Source: Sphaerulina vaccinii (Eukaryota; Ascomycota; Dothideomycetes; Mycosphaerellales; Mycosphaerellaceae). Taken from it: 64,000 bases of DNA. The notes under the pieces are model-generated. The model worked only from the letters and a program-made list of their open reading frames with translations, searched no databases and was not told the origin of the DNA. Below, piece after piece: positions 1-9,301 of the stretch. Every line of letters begins with the position of its first letter. The first letter of the stretch is position 1. The DNA lies in assembly GCA_022570795.1 (NCBI GenBank), contig JAKUDP010000004.1:620001-684000 (forward strand), read 5' to 3'. Position numbers and translations under genes: made by a program.

Positions 1-1206
1 CAGTGACGTAGCTCTACGACGTCCTGTTGGCGCTTGCAATGAGGTGGACGATGACATTGCTGAAGCTTGTGGCCTCAGTCCAGTAGGTTGGTGTGCGTAT
101 GCTAATCCTCGTCGGAATGATGGCGGCTCATAAGTTACGCCGAAATGTGGTGTCACGCAGAATGGACATGCTGCCTCTTCAGATACGAGCTGTTCGGCCT
201 CTTCCTCTGGTGGTCGTTCCTGGCCAGGCTGCTCGTGCTCAGGCGGGTGTGGATCTGGGCGCTTGATTTGCACGAAGCATTCTGAACAGATATCCTGGTC
301 GCAACATCGTGTTCTGTTGAGATGTGGTGGATAGTACATGAAGCATATCGGACATTCTATCGCATCCTTGTAGAGATATGCTTCTAGAGGTTGCCCGTTC
401 ACATTCGGATCATTGGGCAACCGGATCTCTTGTGGTATGAGATCCGTAGATTGGTTTTTGTTGCCGCTGGCGAGAGATGCAAGGGTTTTTGCTCGGCCTC
501 GAAGGAGCGAAGTACCAGTACTCGTGGGCGAGGATGGTCCAGAAGAGAACGCAGGGTGAGATGCGGAGAGGTTGGCAGATCTGTCTGATTGATATGACTG
601 TGATCTGCTGGTGATCGGGACTGTCAAGCTGTTGAGATTCACCTCCGAAGAACGTGGGTTCGAGGAAGACTGAGAGGCAGTCCTAGCCATCTCCGGTGGC
701 ACTTCATCTGGAGCTGGTATAGGCAATCCCCTCGCAGCTGCTACTAGTTGGGCCTCCGTCCATGCGGTCGAGTGGTCGTCCAGTCCTTTCCAGAACGGTG
801 CCAGCTTACGCTCGATCTGAAGCTGTCTTACAATCTGTTTGTTGAAGTCCTCGGGCCCAACGTACACGCCTACTGTCACAAGATATCCGCCATCGACGTG
901 CTCCTCTCGCATACTGCGTTCTCGTTCCTTCAATCGTGCCTGCCGCTCACGTTCTGCTCTCCGTGCTTCCCGTTCCTGCTTCGTTTCTCGAGGTCTCTCC
1001 GGTTGTGCCGTCTCGCTGTCGCCATCTCGCTCTGCTCTACCGAGTCGAATGAACAGGTTCTGACTGCTCCCTCTCGCACTTCCGCTGCCATTAGTCCTGA
1101 TATACACTCGCCGTTCGCCAGGTGATTGTTGAGGCGACGATTGTGCCTGAGCGGCTGTAGTCTGTCTTGCAGACCTGCGCTCATCTTTGGACGAGCTGTT
1201 GCCCAT
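1..1206 (-). CDS. sip5: Sip5-like protein (partial, C-terminus outside window)
   Basis: The reading frame opens at the ATG whose complement is at 1204-1206 and stays open for 402 codons to the window edge, so the C-terminus is missing. The protein starts MGNSSSKDE, with Gly2 and Ser residues that fit N-myristoylation. An Arg/Glu-rich stretch follows at about residues 65-105, then a Ser-rich linker. A cysteine-rich zinc-binding segment at about residues 278-312 begins CPICFMYYPP, and a second CPFC pair lies at about residue 345. This order matches fungal Sip5, named in yeast for interaction with the Snf1 kinase; a role in glucose signalling here is inferred from the family. No intron is needed in the visible part. 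Confidence 0.85.
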   Translation of the reverse strand, partial: MGNSSSKDERRSARQTTAAQAQSSPQQSPGERRVYIRTNGSGSARGSSQNLFIRLGRAERDGDSETAQPERPRETKQEREARRAERERQARLKERERSMREEHVDGGYLVTVGVYVGPEDFNKQIVRQLQIERKLAPFWKGLDDHSTAWTEAQLVAAARGLPIPAPDEVPPEMARTASQSSSNPRSSEVNLNSLTVPITSRSQSYQSDRSANLSASHPAFSSGPSSPTSTGTSLLRGRAKTLASLASGNKNQSTDLIPQEIRLPNDPNVNGQPLEAYLYKDAIECPICFMYYPPHLNRTRCCDQDICSECFVQIKRPDPHPPEHEQPGQERPPEEEAEQLVSEEAACPFCVTPHFGVTYEPPSFRRGLAYAHQPTGLRPQASAMSSSTSLQAPTGRRRATSL

Positions 1207-2074
1207 CTTGTCTCCAGCACAAGACTGCGCTTGCCGCTTTCAGCGCAGCATCCAGTCGAGATATCGTAGGGGTATGAATTGTGGATATGGCATTTGTCTG
1301 CCGCCGCAGTCGATGGTGCAATGTGAGCGCGTGAACAAATCAGACCAGACCAGACGACCCAAATCACACAGCAGCTGCACGCAGCTCAGGCAGCTGTTTG
1401 TTGATTCCCTGTAGTTTGCTCGTTTGGCACGTGCGGTACCTTTGGGCGGGTTTCGTCAGAGCGTGTGAGTGTGAGGGGTTGATGCCGGCGTAAAGTGTTT
1501 CATCAAGAGCATGCGCGCGGTAGTTCTAGCCTTTTGCAACGGTCGGAGGAAAACGAATGGTCCATAACCATATGGATGTGCGCGTACAAGCAGGTTACTG
1601 AGAAATATAAGCCGGTGTGGTGCGGGAAAGAGACCAGTGAGCAGCGCATAGCAGGTTAGAAGAGCTGATGTCACTGTTGGGCTACGAATGACAAGCTCTC
1701 CGCCATGCTCAACGGAGTACGCGCCTACGGGCCCGTGCACTATGTACGTACTTTCACAGAGACGTTAGAGACATCGATCAACGGGATATGAGGAGAGCTC
1801 TCACGTCTCAACAACTCAATTGACGAGACACTGTCTCAAGAACTGCTTCTTCGTTTCATCTATGTAGCCGATATCGTCGATGAGGGCTGATTTCTACTCA
1901 GCAACATAAGCCGCTTAGCTATAGCGACAGTCCTTCATGCATCCCTCATGCAAGTCATGCTATTCCCTGTCCGCCCTCAAATCTCTTAAACAGATCTGGG
2001 CACAAATTTCCACTCCATATGCAATTATGCGACTATACAAATCCTCTCCCTGTCGTCATATGACACCGATCGCC
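1207..2074. other. Intergenic, sip5 promoter side
   Basis: This 868-bp gap lies between the start of sip5 and the 3' end of the aldo-keto reductase gene. The open frames here are short and resemble nothing known. It should hold the sip5 promoter and the reductase 3'UTR. I see no repeat or RNA gene. Confidence 0.5.
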
Positions 2075-3364
2075 TTATCGCAGAGACAAGGTGACATCGC
2101 CTAGATAGGGTATCTCATCGGGCTGCGGTGATGCTGCAGGGGTCAACGGAGCGACAACGGCATCGTCGGCTGACAGAAGATTGGTCTGCTGCTTTGTGCG
2201 CTTGTTCACGAAGCCTTTGTCGGGACTGTCCCAGCAGAAGTCCAGGTACTCATCAAGATGCTCTTGGATACCATCTGCCAAAATCTGGACTGCTTTCCGA
2301 CGATTGATGCTCCATTCATGGTCGCGACTCCATCGACCAGCAAGGCGTGCGGTCTCTGCGCCATTCTCCAGGCCGTCCAGTATACTTCGCCAGACTCCCA
2401 TCGTCTTGTCGAGCTCGCTGGCTTTGCTGACGCCCATGACTGTAACTCCTAGCCTGTTGCCGCCCACTTGCTCGTTCGACTCCCTCTGCCATGGTACGCC
2501 AGATGCAGGATCGCCACGAGACCCGACTTCAGCGCCGATTTTCAGCCAGCTCTCCAACGCATAGCGAATCGCGATGACTTCGAGCTTCTCGTCGTGCCTG
2601 TCGCAGAAGTCGCTCGCCCTCTTCACTGCCGCACGCATCCCATCGCTAGAAGGATGCCAGTTGCCCATGCTGCCCACAGGAACGCCCTCCCTTCGTAGCA
2701 GACCCATGCCCAGCGGTGAAGCGTTGGGCACTACATCCACACCTGCCTCGCGCAACTCTACAATGCCTTGCGTCGCGAGCAATTGATTCTGCAGCGTGAA
2801 GTTCGCATACGACATCACCGCATCCAGTGGTTCTCCAGTCTCTCTCAAGACTCTCTTCGCGATCGAGCATAGCACAGGAAGTGGATATCCAGAGATACCA
2901 ATGTATTTGATCGTTCCTTCCTCATCTCGTATTCTCCTCAACTCTGTGATAGCCTCCATAGCCTCGTCTTCGGATACAAACTCCACATCATGACAATACA
3001 CCAAATCCAAGTATTCACTTTTCAGTCTCTGAAGACTGCGCTGTACACTTTGATATATCCACTCCTTCGAATAGTCGAACTCGTCGCTTGCGACTCGACC
3101 GCATTTCGTTATGAGAAAGAACTCCTGTCTGGGGAAGTTCTCGCGCACGAATTCAGTATCGAGCGCTGCTCCCAGGATCTCTTCGGAGGGCCCATAGTAA
3201 GGCGACGTATCGAAGGCCCGAATGCCGAATTCCAGCGCTTTGCGAACGAGTCCTGCGGTATCGAGATCGTATGGATCGGGGTTATATTGGTAGTTGAAAG
3301 TCGCTGTGCCGAAGATGAGAGGTGGCAGAACGTCTGAGAGACGCTGCTTCACCGTGCTGGACAT
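2075..3364 (-). CDS. Aldo-keto reductase, D-arabinose dehydrogenase (ARA2) type
   Basis: A 429-residue aldo-keto reductase. The ATG at 3364 (MSSTVKQRLS) is chosen because conserved sequence begins about ten residues later; the frame is open further upstream but that part looks non-coding. The catalytic tetrad is visible: Asp52 and Tyr57 in FDTSPYYGPSEE, Lys87 in LITKCGR, and His125 in LVYCHD. The opening PLIFGTATFNYQYN is typical of the ARA2 group, which oxidises D-arabinose to the lactone on the way to erythroascorbate using NAD(P)+. The protein is about 90 residues longer than yeast Ara2 because of a C-terminal extension. It is likely cytosolic. The exact substrate is inferred. Confidence 0.85.
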   Translation of the reverse strand: MSSTVKQRLSDVLPPLIFGTATFNYQYNPDPYDLDTAGLVRKALEFGIRAFDTSPYYGPSEEILGAALDTEFVRENFPRQEFFLITKCGRVASDEFDYSKEWIYQSVQRSLQRLKSEYLDLVYCHDVEFVSEDEAMEAITELRRIRDEEGTIKYIGISGYPLPVLCSIAKRVLRETGEPLDAVMSYANFTLQNQLLATQGIVELREAGVDVVPNASPLGMGLLRREGVPVGSMGNWHPSSDGMRAAVKRASDFCDRHDEKLEVIAIRYALESWLKIGAEVGSRGDPASGVPWQRESNEQVGGNRLGVTVMGVSKASELDKTMGVWRSILDGLENGAETARLAGRWSRDHEWSINRRKAVQILADGIQEHLDEYLDFCWDSPDKGFVNKRTKQQTNLLSADDAVVAPLTPAASPQPDEIPYLGDVTLSLR

Positions 3365-4216
3365 CGCGGTCGCAGGGGCAAGGTCAGGACCTTGGCTGCA
3401 GGAAAATGGTACTGTGCTACCCGGTGGACTTGGTCGTGAATTTCGTCGGTCGCAGATATGGAAAGGTGGCAGCAGCAACAATGATCGCAATCTCTTTCCT
3501 TCAAACAATGAACCTCCCCGTCGTTGTATGCTATGCCGTAGATAGTGGTATGAAGAGAAACATGATCCTCCTCAACAGTAACAACAATAATAATGAACCG
3601 AGACTACTGTACCAGTAGTCTTGATATCATCGAAGAGCTAAAACCACCCGGGAACCTGACTAGCTAGGTCCTTACCTCCGATAGCATTTGTAACAAGTAG
3701 AAATGGCATGACCCGGATCCGGTGAAAGATCTCAGCTTCGGGTTGTCGTCTGCAAGTTCGCGATAAAGATCAGGAAAAGTTGCTGTGGTACCTGACATCG
3801 TAAAGTCGATGACGAGCTTGCACAAGCGCCTATGGTGCAATCTAGACGTTCCAGAAGCTCTGATTCGTGGTTCTGATTGGGTGAGAGGGCTTGACCCTAG
3901 AGAATATGCTCCGAGGGCGGCATTTGGTTGGCACTGGTTGAGGACCTGCATTTCTGCGATGCTTGCAGAGCTATCACAGCTAGCACGTGGACGTGGCTGG
4001 GGAAGTAGATTGTGGTTGTTCTCGGAAGAAGATGCGGTGAGGAATGCTGGAGATAAGAGACATTGTTCGGTGAGAGTCAAGAGGGGTGTGAAGGTGATTA
4101 TCGAGGGGCAACACGAAGATCAGCTTATCGGATATCGGATATCAGATATCAGATGAGATGGTGTGTCTATCACGGCTCGAGGCAGATGTACATGCGCTAT
4201 TCATTATTCTATGCCA
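3365..4216. other. Intergenic with one uncertain short exon
   Basis: This 852-bp gap separates the reductase start from the next gene's end. On the minus strand a 44-codon frame from an ATG near 3797 (MSGTTATFPDLY) runs into a good donor, GTAAGG, just before its stop at 3664. It could be a first exon, but I could find no partner exon. A short run of GATATC-type hexamers lies at about 4128-4156. Nothing else is recognisable. Confidence 0.3.
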
Positions 4217-5485
4217 TCACGCCCACTGCATTCTTCCTTCAACTGCAGCTGCCTCTACTCTGTGACGAATGTTGATGGATGCTTGCTCGTCTTCCATATA
4301 GCCGTCAAACAACTCATCCAAGACTCTCTGCGCCTCCTCTGCAGTCGCCATCACCTGGCCAATTTGCTTCCGCTCCGTCTCCACAGTCGCTCGAAGCTGA
4401 GACCCAGACAGCCCACTCTCTGACGACCACCAAGAATCGTAGCTGGCGACATCAGTCGCAAGAGGTAGTGACAAGGCTCGCAAGCTGTTGTACATGGTTT
4501 TGTAGTGATTCTCCGCAGTCTGAATTATTGCAAGCGCCCATTGAGTGGCGTAGCGTATCATGACCATGTCATCTGCTTGTGCCGGAGCTACAGGCAGGAG
4601 CTGCGTCTCCAGCTGGCCAACTTCACCAAGCAGGTCTTGAAGTGCCAATCGTGTCTCCGTCACCTCTAGAACCAGGCGTTCAACTTCGCTGCTATAGTTG
4701 GTGGAGATCATGTTGTGGTACTGCATTACGAGTTTATAGCTCAGGCTTCGCTGCGAAAGGAAGGGAAGCGTGTGGTAAACGCCTTCTTTGAATGTCGTAA
4801 CAAGCCCCGTGGTCGTGTTCGTGGCCGCTGCTAGCTCTTCAATCTCCTGGCTGAGGTCTGAAATTCCATGTGGAACCCAGGCAGTCTGCATACGGAACGC
4901 ATTGTCACTGGCGCTGAAGGACTCGGCGAGATTGTGTGCTTTGCCTGCTACATTGCCGATGTTCTCTGACTTTCTGAATTGCTCAGTGTCCATTGTGCTT
5001 TCCAGTTGAGACAGGACACCTGTGAGGTTCGTGACGACCGTGTGTAGTGGCAATCCGATGAAGGTCAACGAAGCACTCATATCATTCAAGGCTCTCAATT
5101 CCTCTAGAACTGTGGTCACAGGAGTCCTGTCGGTAGCCATGCTGTGTAGCGTGTATTGTTGTGGCCTGATCCAGGCGCTGTTGCACATAGCCTCAGGATA
5201 TGGTAGCACTCGACAGTATCCTTGAACACCACGGATTGCAATGCTACCAGCGATGATCAAAGGACCGAGTATGGCCAAAGTTCCTCCGATCCAGAAAGCG
5301 GTGGTCACTGCAACCCGTATTGTGGGCATGTATTTCTGCACGGTCTGTGTCGGTACCATGTTGACCAGAGGGTCTGCGAAACGAACTTGTGCAAACTTCT
5401 CTTCCACGGGCGTGAAGAAACCATGGTTCTCGTGTGTCTTGGTCCGTCGCCGGAGCACATTCTCTTGCTCTTGCGCTGATGCCAT
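4217..5485 (-). CDS. Coiled-coil membrane protein of unknown function
   Basis: A 422-residue protein starting at the ATG at 5485 (MASAQEQENV). The frame is open upstream but has no ATG there. One strong hydrophobic segment at about residues 60-86 (TTAFWIGGTLAILGPL) suggests a single membrane span near the N-terminus, perhaps a signal anchor. The remaining 330 residues are mostly helical and rich in Leu, Glu and Gln, with stretches that could form coiled coils (for example VERLVLEVTETRLALQDLL), plus several N-x-S/T sites. This layout is common in lineage-restricted ascomycete proteins. I do not recognise the family, and no function is assigned. Confidence 0.65.
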   Translation of the reverse strand: MASAQEQENVLRRRTKTHENHGFFTPVEEKFAQVRFADPLVNMVPTQTVQKYMPTIRVAVTTAFWIGGTLAILGPLIIAGSIAIRGVQGYCRVLPYPEAMCNSAWIRPQQYTLHSMATDRTPVTTVLEELRALNDMSASLTFIGLPLHTVVTNLTGVLSQLESTMDTEQFRKSENIGNVAGKAHNLAESFSASDNAFRMQTAWVPHGISDLSQEIEELAAATNTTTGLVTTFKEGVYHTLPFLSQRSLSYKLVMQYHNMISTNYSSEVERLVLEVTETRLALQDLLGEVGQLETQLLPVAPAQADDMVMIRYATQWALAIIQTAENHYKTMYNSLRALSLPLATDVASYDSWWSSESGLSGSQLRATVETERKQIGQVMATAEEAQRVLDELFDGYMEDEQASINIRHRVEAAAVEGRMQWA

Positions 5486-6316
5486 GTTGCTTCTCGCCTC
5501 GCCTGGCAACTTTGATGTAGTGGGAAAGGCCGGTAGCGTTACGAACACGTCGTCCAAAAGCCATCTCTATTGAGAGTCTTGTCCTGCTGTCATATCAACT
5601 CTTCCTTTGTCTTCGCCTACCTCGATGACCATATCCGGACAATGGCCTTTGACCGCAGCTCGCGAGCATTCTTTGACTAGGCTTCATAGCTTTGGTCGCT
5701 TATGCCTCCTACATCGACCTCGAGTACTCATAGCGTGGGCATGAAGTGTGTGTCTGCCATTACGCCCCTCGATAGAGTACTAGCTTATGTCTTGCGAAAA
5801 TGTGCTAGAAGCTGGACTGCAAGACTCCTCCTCCACTGAGCTCTCGTCTGCTGCAACATGTTATCCGCATTCGGCAGTGGCACCCCGTAGGAATGCAGAA
5901 CTTGTTTGCGGCATAAACACCAGGTCAATGCTGCTTCTTATCTTTGACCCGGCAATCGACGCTGTATTCCACCGTCGATGATATATGCAGTCCCCCATCA
6001 GTGCGCCAGCGGTATGACAATAATCTTGGTAGTGTCGTCGAGCGGAGTACTCGTGGTCAGTTATAGTCGAGAAGTGGCTCACAGACCATTCCTGTTATGC
6101 GGTCGAGAACTTCGCGGCGCGGGTATCATTATCTGTACGATATACGTGTAGGATGTGTCTGTACTAAGTGAAAGTAGAGAACATGTGTGCAGTGGGAGCT
6201 TCTTCAAGTCAAGGCTGGTCGGCAGTTCACTCACGCTAGCGCGGCTTGGCACTGACATTTTCGCTCGCCACTGGTTTAACATACATATTGAGTTTGACAA
6301 GCATCCGCTTCATCAA
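5486..6316. other. Intergenic
   Basis: About 830 bp upstream of the coiled-coil protein gene, running up to the tRNA-like locus. A 64-codon ATG frame at 5787-5981 shows no recognisable features. I see nothing else I can support. Confidence 0.4.
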
Positions 6317-6546
6317 GGGCTTGTAGCACAGTGGTAGCGCGCACGCTTTGCATGATCCTCTGATCACCTGTTCTGCGTGAGGTCTAGGGTTGTGAGTGTC
6401 GCCATGATTATCATCTATCGGCGCTGTGCTAATTGTTCCTAGCGATCCCCTGTTGGTCCAAATGATCACCTCAACATCTTGGGCTCAATACCCTTGGTTG
6501 CACACTCTTTTGCTCTTTTGGTCTAGGGTTCGATCCCGTAAGTTCA
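6317..6546 (+). pseudogene. tRNA-Ala(TGC)-like gene, interrupted
   Basis: The 5' half reads as tRNA-Ala: a seven-base acceptor strand GGGCTTG at 6317-6323, a D-arm with the A-box-like TAGCACAGTGGTAGCGC, and an anticodon stem CACGC with the TGC anticodon at 6349-6351. An intron of about 21 nt (6353-6373) after position 37 and the closing stem GCGTG (6375-6379) follow, which fits intron-bearing fungal tRNA-Ala. The T-arm then fails: after GGTCTAGGGTT (6381-6391) the B box is lost. The same 11 bases recur at 6520-6530 and continue into an intact B box (GGTTCGATCCC) and a 3' strand TAAGTTC (6539-6545). That strand can pair with the 5' acceptor through three G-U pairs, although the T-stem is one base short. 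It is probably not functional. Confidence 0.55.
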
Positions 6547-6668
6547 ACTGTCAATTCTTCACCGGTGCTTCATAATTCTGACCTTCATCCAGCTACTGGT
6601 CCATTCTGGTTACCTCAGCTTCTTGAGCTTAATACTCTTGTTAGCAGATTCTTTTTTTGCATTTTGAA
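6453..6668. repeat. Two diverged copies of a ~70-bp sequence
   Basis: The segments at about 6453-6522 and 6596-6668 align over most of their length. Shared landmarks in order are GGTCCA, ACCTCA, TCTTG, AATAC, CTTG, GCA and a T-rich stretch. The first copy lies inside the sequence that interrupts the tRNA-like gene and the second follows it. The origin is unknown; a small tRNA-associated repeat family is possible. Confidence 0.5.
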
Positions 6669-6843
6669 GCTCTCCAACTTCAATCTTTTGTTCCCATTGA
6701 GGATACACAGCCAATATTAGGAAGCCAGATCGAAGGTAGGTTCATATGATGTGTATCGTAAGAGGTATCATTACTCTTTTGCTGCTGGTATATCACTAGA
6801 CGCCTATGTACAACCACGCTCCCATGCCATCGTGACAACACAT

Positions 6844-8346
6844 CTACAGCTTCGCAAAAGCCACAGGCACACTTCCTCCCATCTCCACAAGCGTACTCTT
6901 ATTTTGCACCCAGTTGTGGATACCTTCTCGACCATTCTCAACACCGAGACCACTCAACTTCCATCCACCGACTGGCATCTCTGCAGGCGATTCTCCCCAT
7001 GTGTTCACCCATGTGATACCAGCCTCGATTCTGTTCACTACCTTGTGGCCAAGGTCGATGTTCTTCGTAAACACACCAGCCGCTAGACCCATACTTGTCT
7101 TGTTGGCGCGAGCGATGAGTGTTTCTAACCAGCCGTTGGCTGAGTCGTCATAAGGTAGTATGCACATCACTGGTCCGAAGATCTCGTCTGTCGTGATGAG
7201 CATGTCATCTGTGCAGTCTGTGAAGATAGTAGGCTTAACCCAGAAACCATTGGCAGATGCTCCAGCTGGCTTGCCAGGACCACCATATAGAAGTTTCGCC
7301 TTATCTGTGTCAATACCATGCTTGATGTATTGGTTGACCTTCTTGTAATGAGTCTCGCTAACAAGTGGTCCGAAGTTCGTGTTCGGATCAAAAACATCTC
7401 CAGCTCGCACATTACCCATTTGCTCAACAAGGAGTCTCTCAAATCTGCTCTTCATAGACTTGGGCACAAACACTCGTGTACCGTTCGTGCAAACTTGTCC
7501 AGTAGAGAAGAAGTTGGCCATCATGGCACCATTGACAGCATCATCGACACCTGCATCTGGCAGAATGATGCAAGGAGATTTGCCACCAAGCTCCATTGTC
7601 ACATACTTCATACCTCCTGCAGCTGATCCAGCAACTTTCATGCCTGTGCTGACTTGTCCAGTGAAGGACACCTTCTTGATATCAGGATGACCAGAAAGCA
7701 TGGCGCCAACATCTCCAGCACCTTGGACAACGTTGAAGACTCCGGGAGGTACACCAGCTTCGGTATATATCTCAGCAAGCTTTAAAGCATGTAGAGGAGT
7801 GAATTCTGATGGCTTGTAAACCATGCAGTTGCCGGCTGCAAGACATGGTGCTGACTTCCAGAGAGCAATCTGGATTGGGTAATTCCAAGCACCAATTCCA
7901 GCACATACACCTAGAGGTGCTTTCGTGGTATAGATCCACGCATCTGGTCGCAGTTGTGTCGTTTCGCCATTCAAGCCTCCAGAAGCAATCAAGTTTGCAT
8001 AGTATTCGAGCACATCTGCACCTGTGACTACATCTACCACACTGGTTTCGGAGAAGGCTTTTCCGGTATCGTGGGTCTCGATCTTGGCCAGCTCATCATT
8101 TCGTTCTCTGAGAAGTGCTACTGCCTTGAGGAGAATCCGAGATCGTTCCATGGGCGACATCGCTGACCATTTTGGGAAGGCATTCTTCGCAGACTTGATC
8201 GCAGCATCTACTGATGACTTGTCTGCTTTGCAGATTTTCGCAATTGGCTTTCCAGAAGAAGGATCTATGGTCTCGAATGTCTCTCTTGTGGTCTGTCGCT
8301 TGCCTCCGTAGTAGAGTGCTTGCTGTTCGTACTTGATCGACGCCAT
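6844..8346 (-). CDS. Betaine aldehyde dehydrogenase with PTS1-like end
   Basis: A 500-residue NAD(P)+-dependent aldehyde dehydrogenase starting at the ATG at 8346, without introns. The general-base glutamate is E252 in MELGGKSP and the catalytic cysteine is C286 in TGQVCTNGTR. Both motifs and the GAWNYPIQ cofactor segment match betaine aldehyde dehydrogenases, which convert betaine aldehyde to glycine betaine. The last three residues are AKL, an acceptable peroxisomal type-1 targeting signal. The gene is head to head with a choline oxidase gene, also ending in a PTS1-like tripeptide, so the two probably form the complete choline-to-betaine route and share a promoter region. Family assignment is strong; peroxisomal location is inferred. 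Confidence 0.93.
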   Translation of the reverse strand: MASIKYEQQALYYGGKRQTTRETFETIDPSSGKPIAKICKADKSSVDAAIKSAKNAFPKWSAMSPMERSRILLKAVALLRERNDELAKIETHDTGKAFSETSVVDVVTGADVLEYYANLIASGGLNGETTQLRPDAWIYTTKAPLGVCAGIGAWNYPIQIALWKSAPCLAAGNCMVYKPSEFTPLHALKLAEIYTEAGVPPGVFNVVQGAGDVGAMLSGHPDIKKVSFTGQVSTGMKVAGSAAGGMKYVTMELGGKSPCIILPDAGVDDAVNGAMMANFFSTGQVCTNGTRVFVPKSMKSRFERLLVEQMGNVRAGDVFDPNTNFGPLVSETHYKKVNQYIKHGIDTDKAKLLYGGPGKPAGASANGFWVKPTIFTDCTDDMLITTDEIFGPVMCILPYDDSANGWLETLIARANKTSMGLAAGVFTKNIDLGHKVVNRIEAGITWVNTWGESPAEMPVGGWKLSGLGVENGREGIHNWVQNKSTLVEMGGSVPVAFAKL

Positions 8347-9301
8347 GTTTGCAGAATAGATGGTATGATCAGTGCCGTGATCTGGTGGTACAATATGAGA
8401 CGGAAGCTTTCTATCACGTGGAGTAGGTGAATATACAAGGCAAGCTCAAAGAAGAAAGAACAACCGGCTATCTCGTTGCTCGTGGTGTGAGGTAATGGGG
8501 CTGGATCCGGATCCTGGTTGTGATCTGTGAAAAAATTCTATGCAGGGTCTCTACTCGAGCACTTGGTGGAGACGTTGCAGATAAAAGACAATTTGTGGTT
8601 GGGTTCGCGGAGTTCGTCGCTAAGCTGCAGGATATGTCTTGGAGACGGCCTAGCTAAAGTGATGTCGTCGACCTGGAACATGCAGCAAAGAAGCTCTGCG
8701 GCGTGGTCGGCGGCGAGGCTGGGCTGCTGGCGGCACAAGAAGGTGAGGTCGAGCATTGACTTTGATAGCCTTGCTAGTGTCGATCCAGAATGTCTTGATT
8801 CACTCGGATGACAGCATACTGTAATCTGGCCATACCGGGGCCTATGTCCAATCACAATCTGTCCGTGCCGTTGCAAAAATTCATGGGTGCAAAGATATCT
8901 GACGTAGACGATGCACGCTACCGACCTTCTCGCCTCCTCCGAGCTCAAAGCATCTCGAGTGCAAGGACTTTTGACCTGCCGTGTTGTGATCCTGCTGCAG
9001 AAGGAAGCCTTCCCGAAAGCTCTAGCGCGGTGGGACACGAGTCTCGAGCACCTCGCGTGCCACCGTGGGTAGTTCGACCGCCGCGACAGTCCATAGCAAC
9101 GTGGTCAGCGGGTGGAGCTGTCTCTGGGAGAGGTTCGCCAGATTTTACATTTGAGCTTGGGCTGACCCTCTTCACTTCTTTGCCTCGACCTCATCTTCTT
9201 CTCTCATTGAAGTTCCCACGAGCATATCTATACCCTCGCTCAAGCACAAAGAAGCTAGCTTGTACCTCTACGATAGCGACTTCCCCGATTCATCCTTCAA
9301 C
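8347..9301. promoter_or_regulatory. Shared divergent promoter region, betaine genes
   Basis: These 955 bp separate the start codons of the two divergent betaine genes and should contain both promoters. A CACGTG palindrome (bHLH-type site) lies at 8415-8420 and a 12-bp palindrome, GGATCCGGATCC, at 8503-8514. Open frames on both strands here lack family features and are treated as chance. Co-regulation is inferred from geometry only. Confidence 0.55.

Noticed and set aside
930..1367. 145-codon minus-strand frame
   Set aside because: Out-of-frame shadow of sip5, whose own frame is open and matches the family.
5244..5564. Alternative upstream start (MAFGRRVR) for the coiled-coil membrane protein
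   Set aside because: It lies in a different frame and is a shadow of the called gene.
8538..9038. 166-codon minus-strand frame between the betaine genes
   Set aside because: No family features; it sits in the shared promoter and reads like chance sequence.
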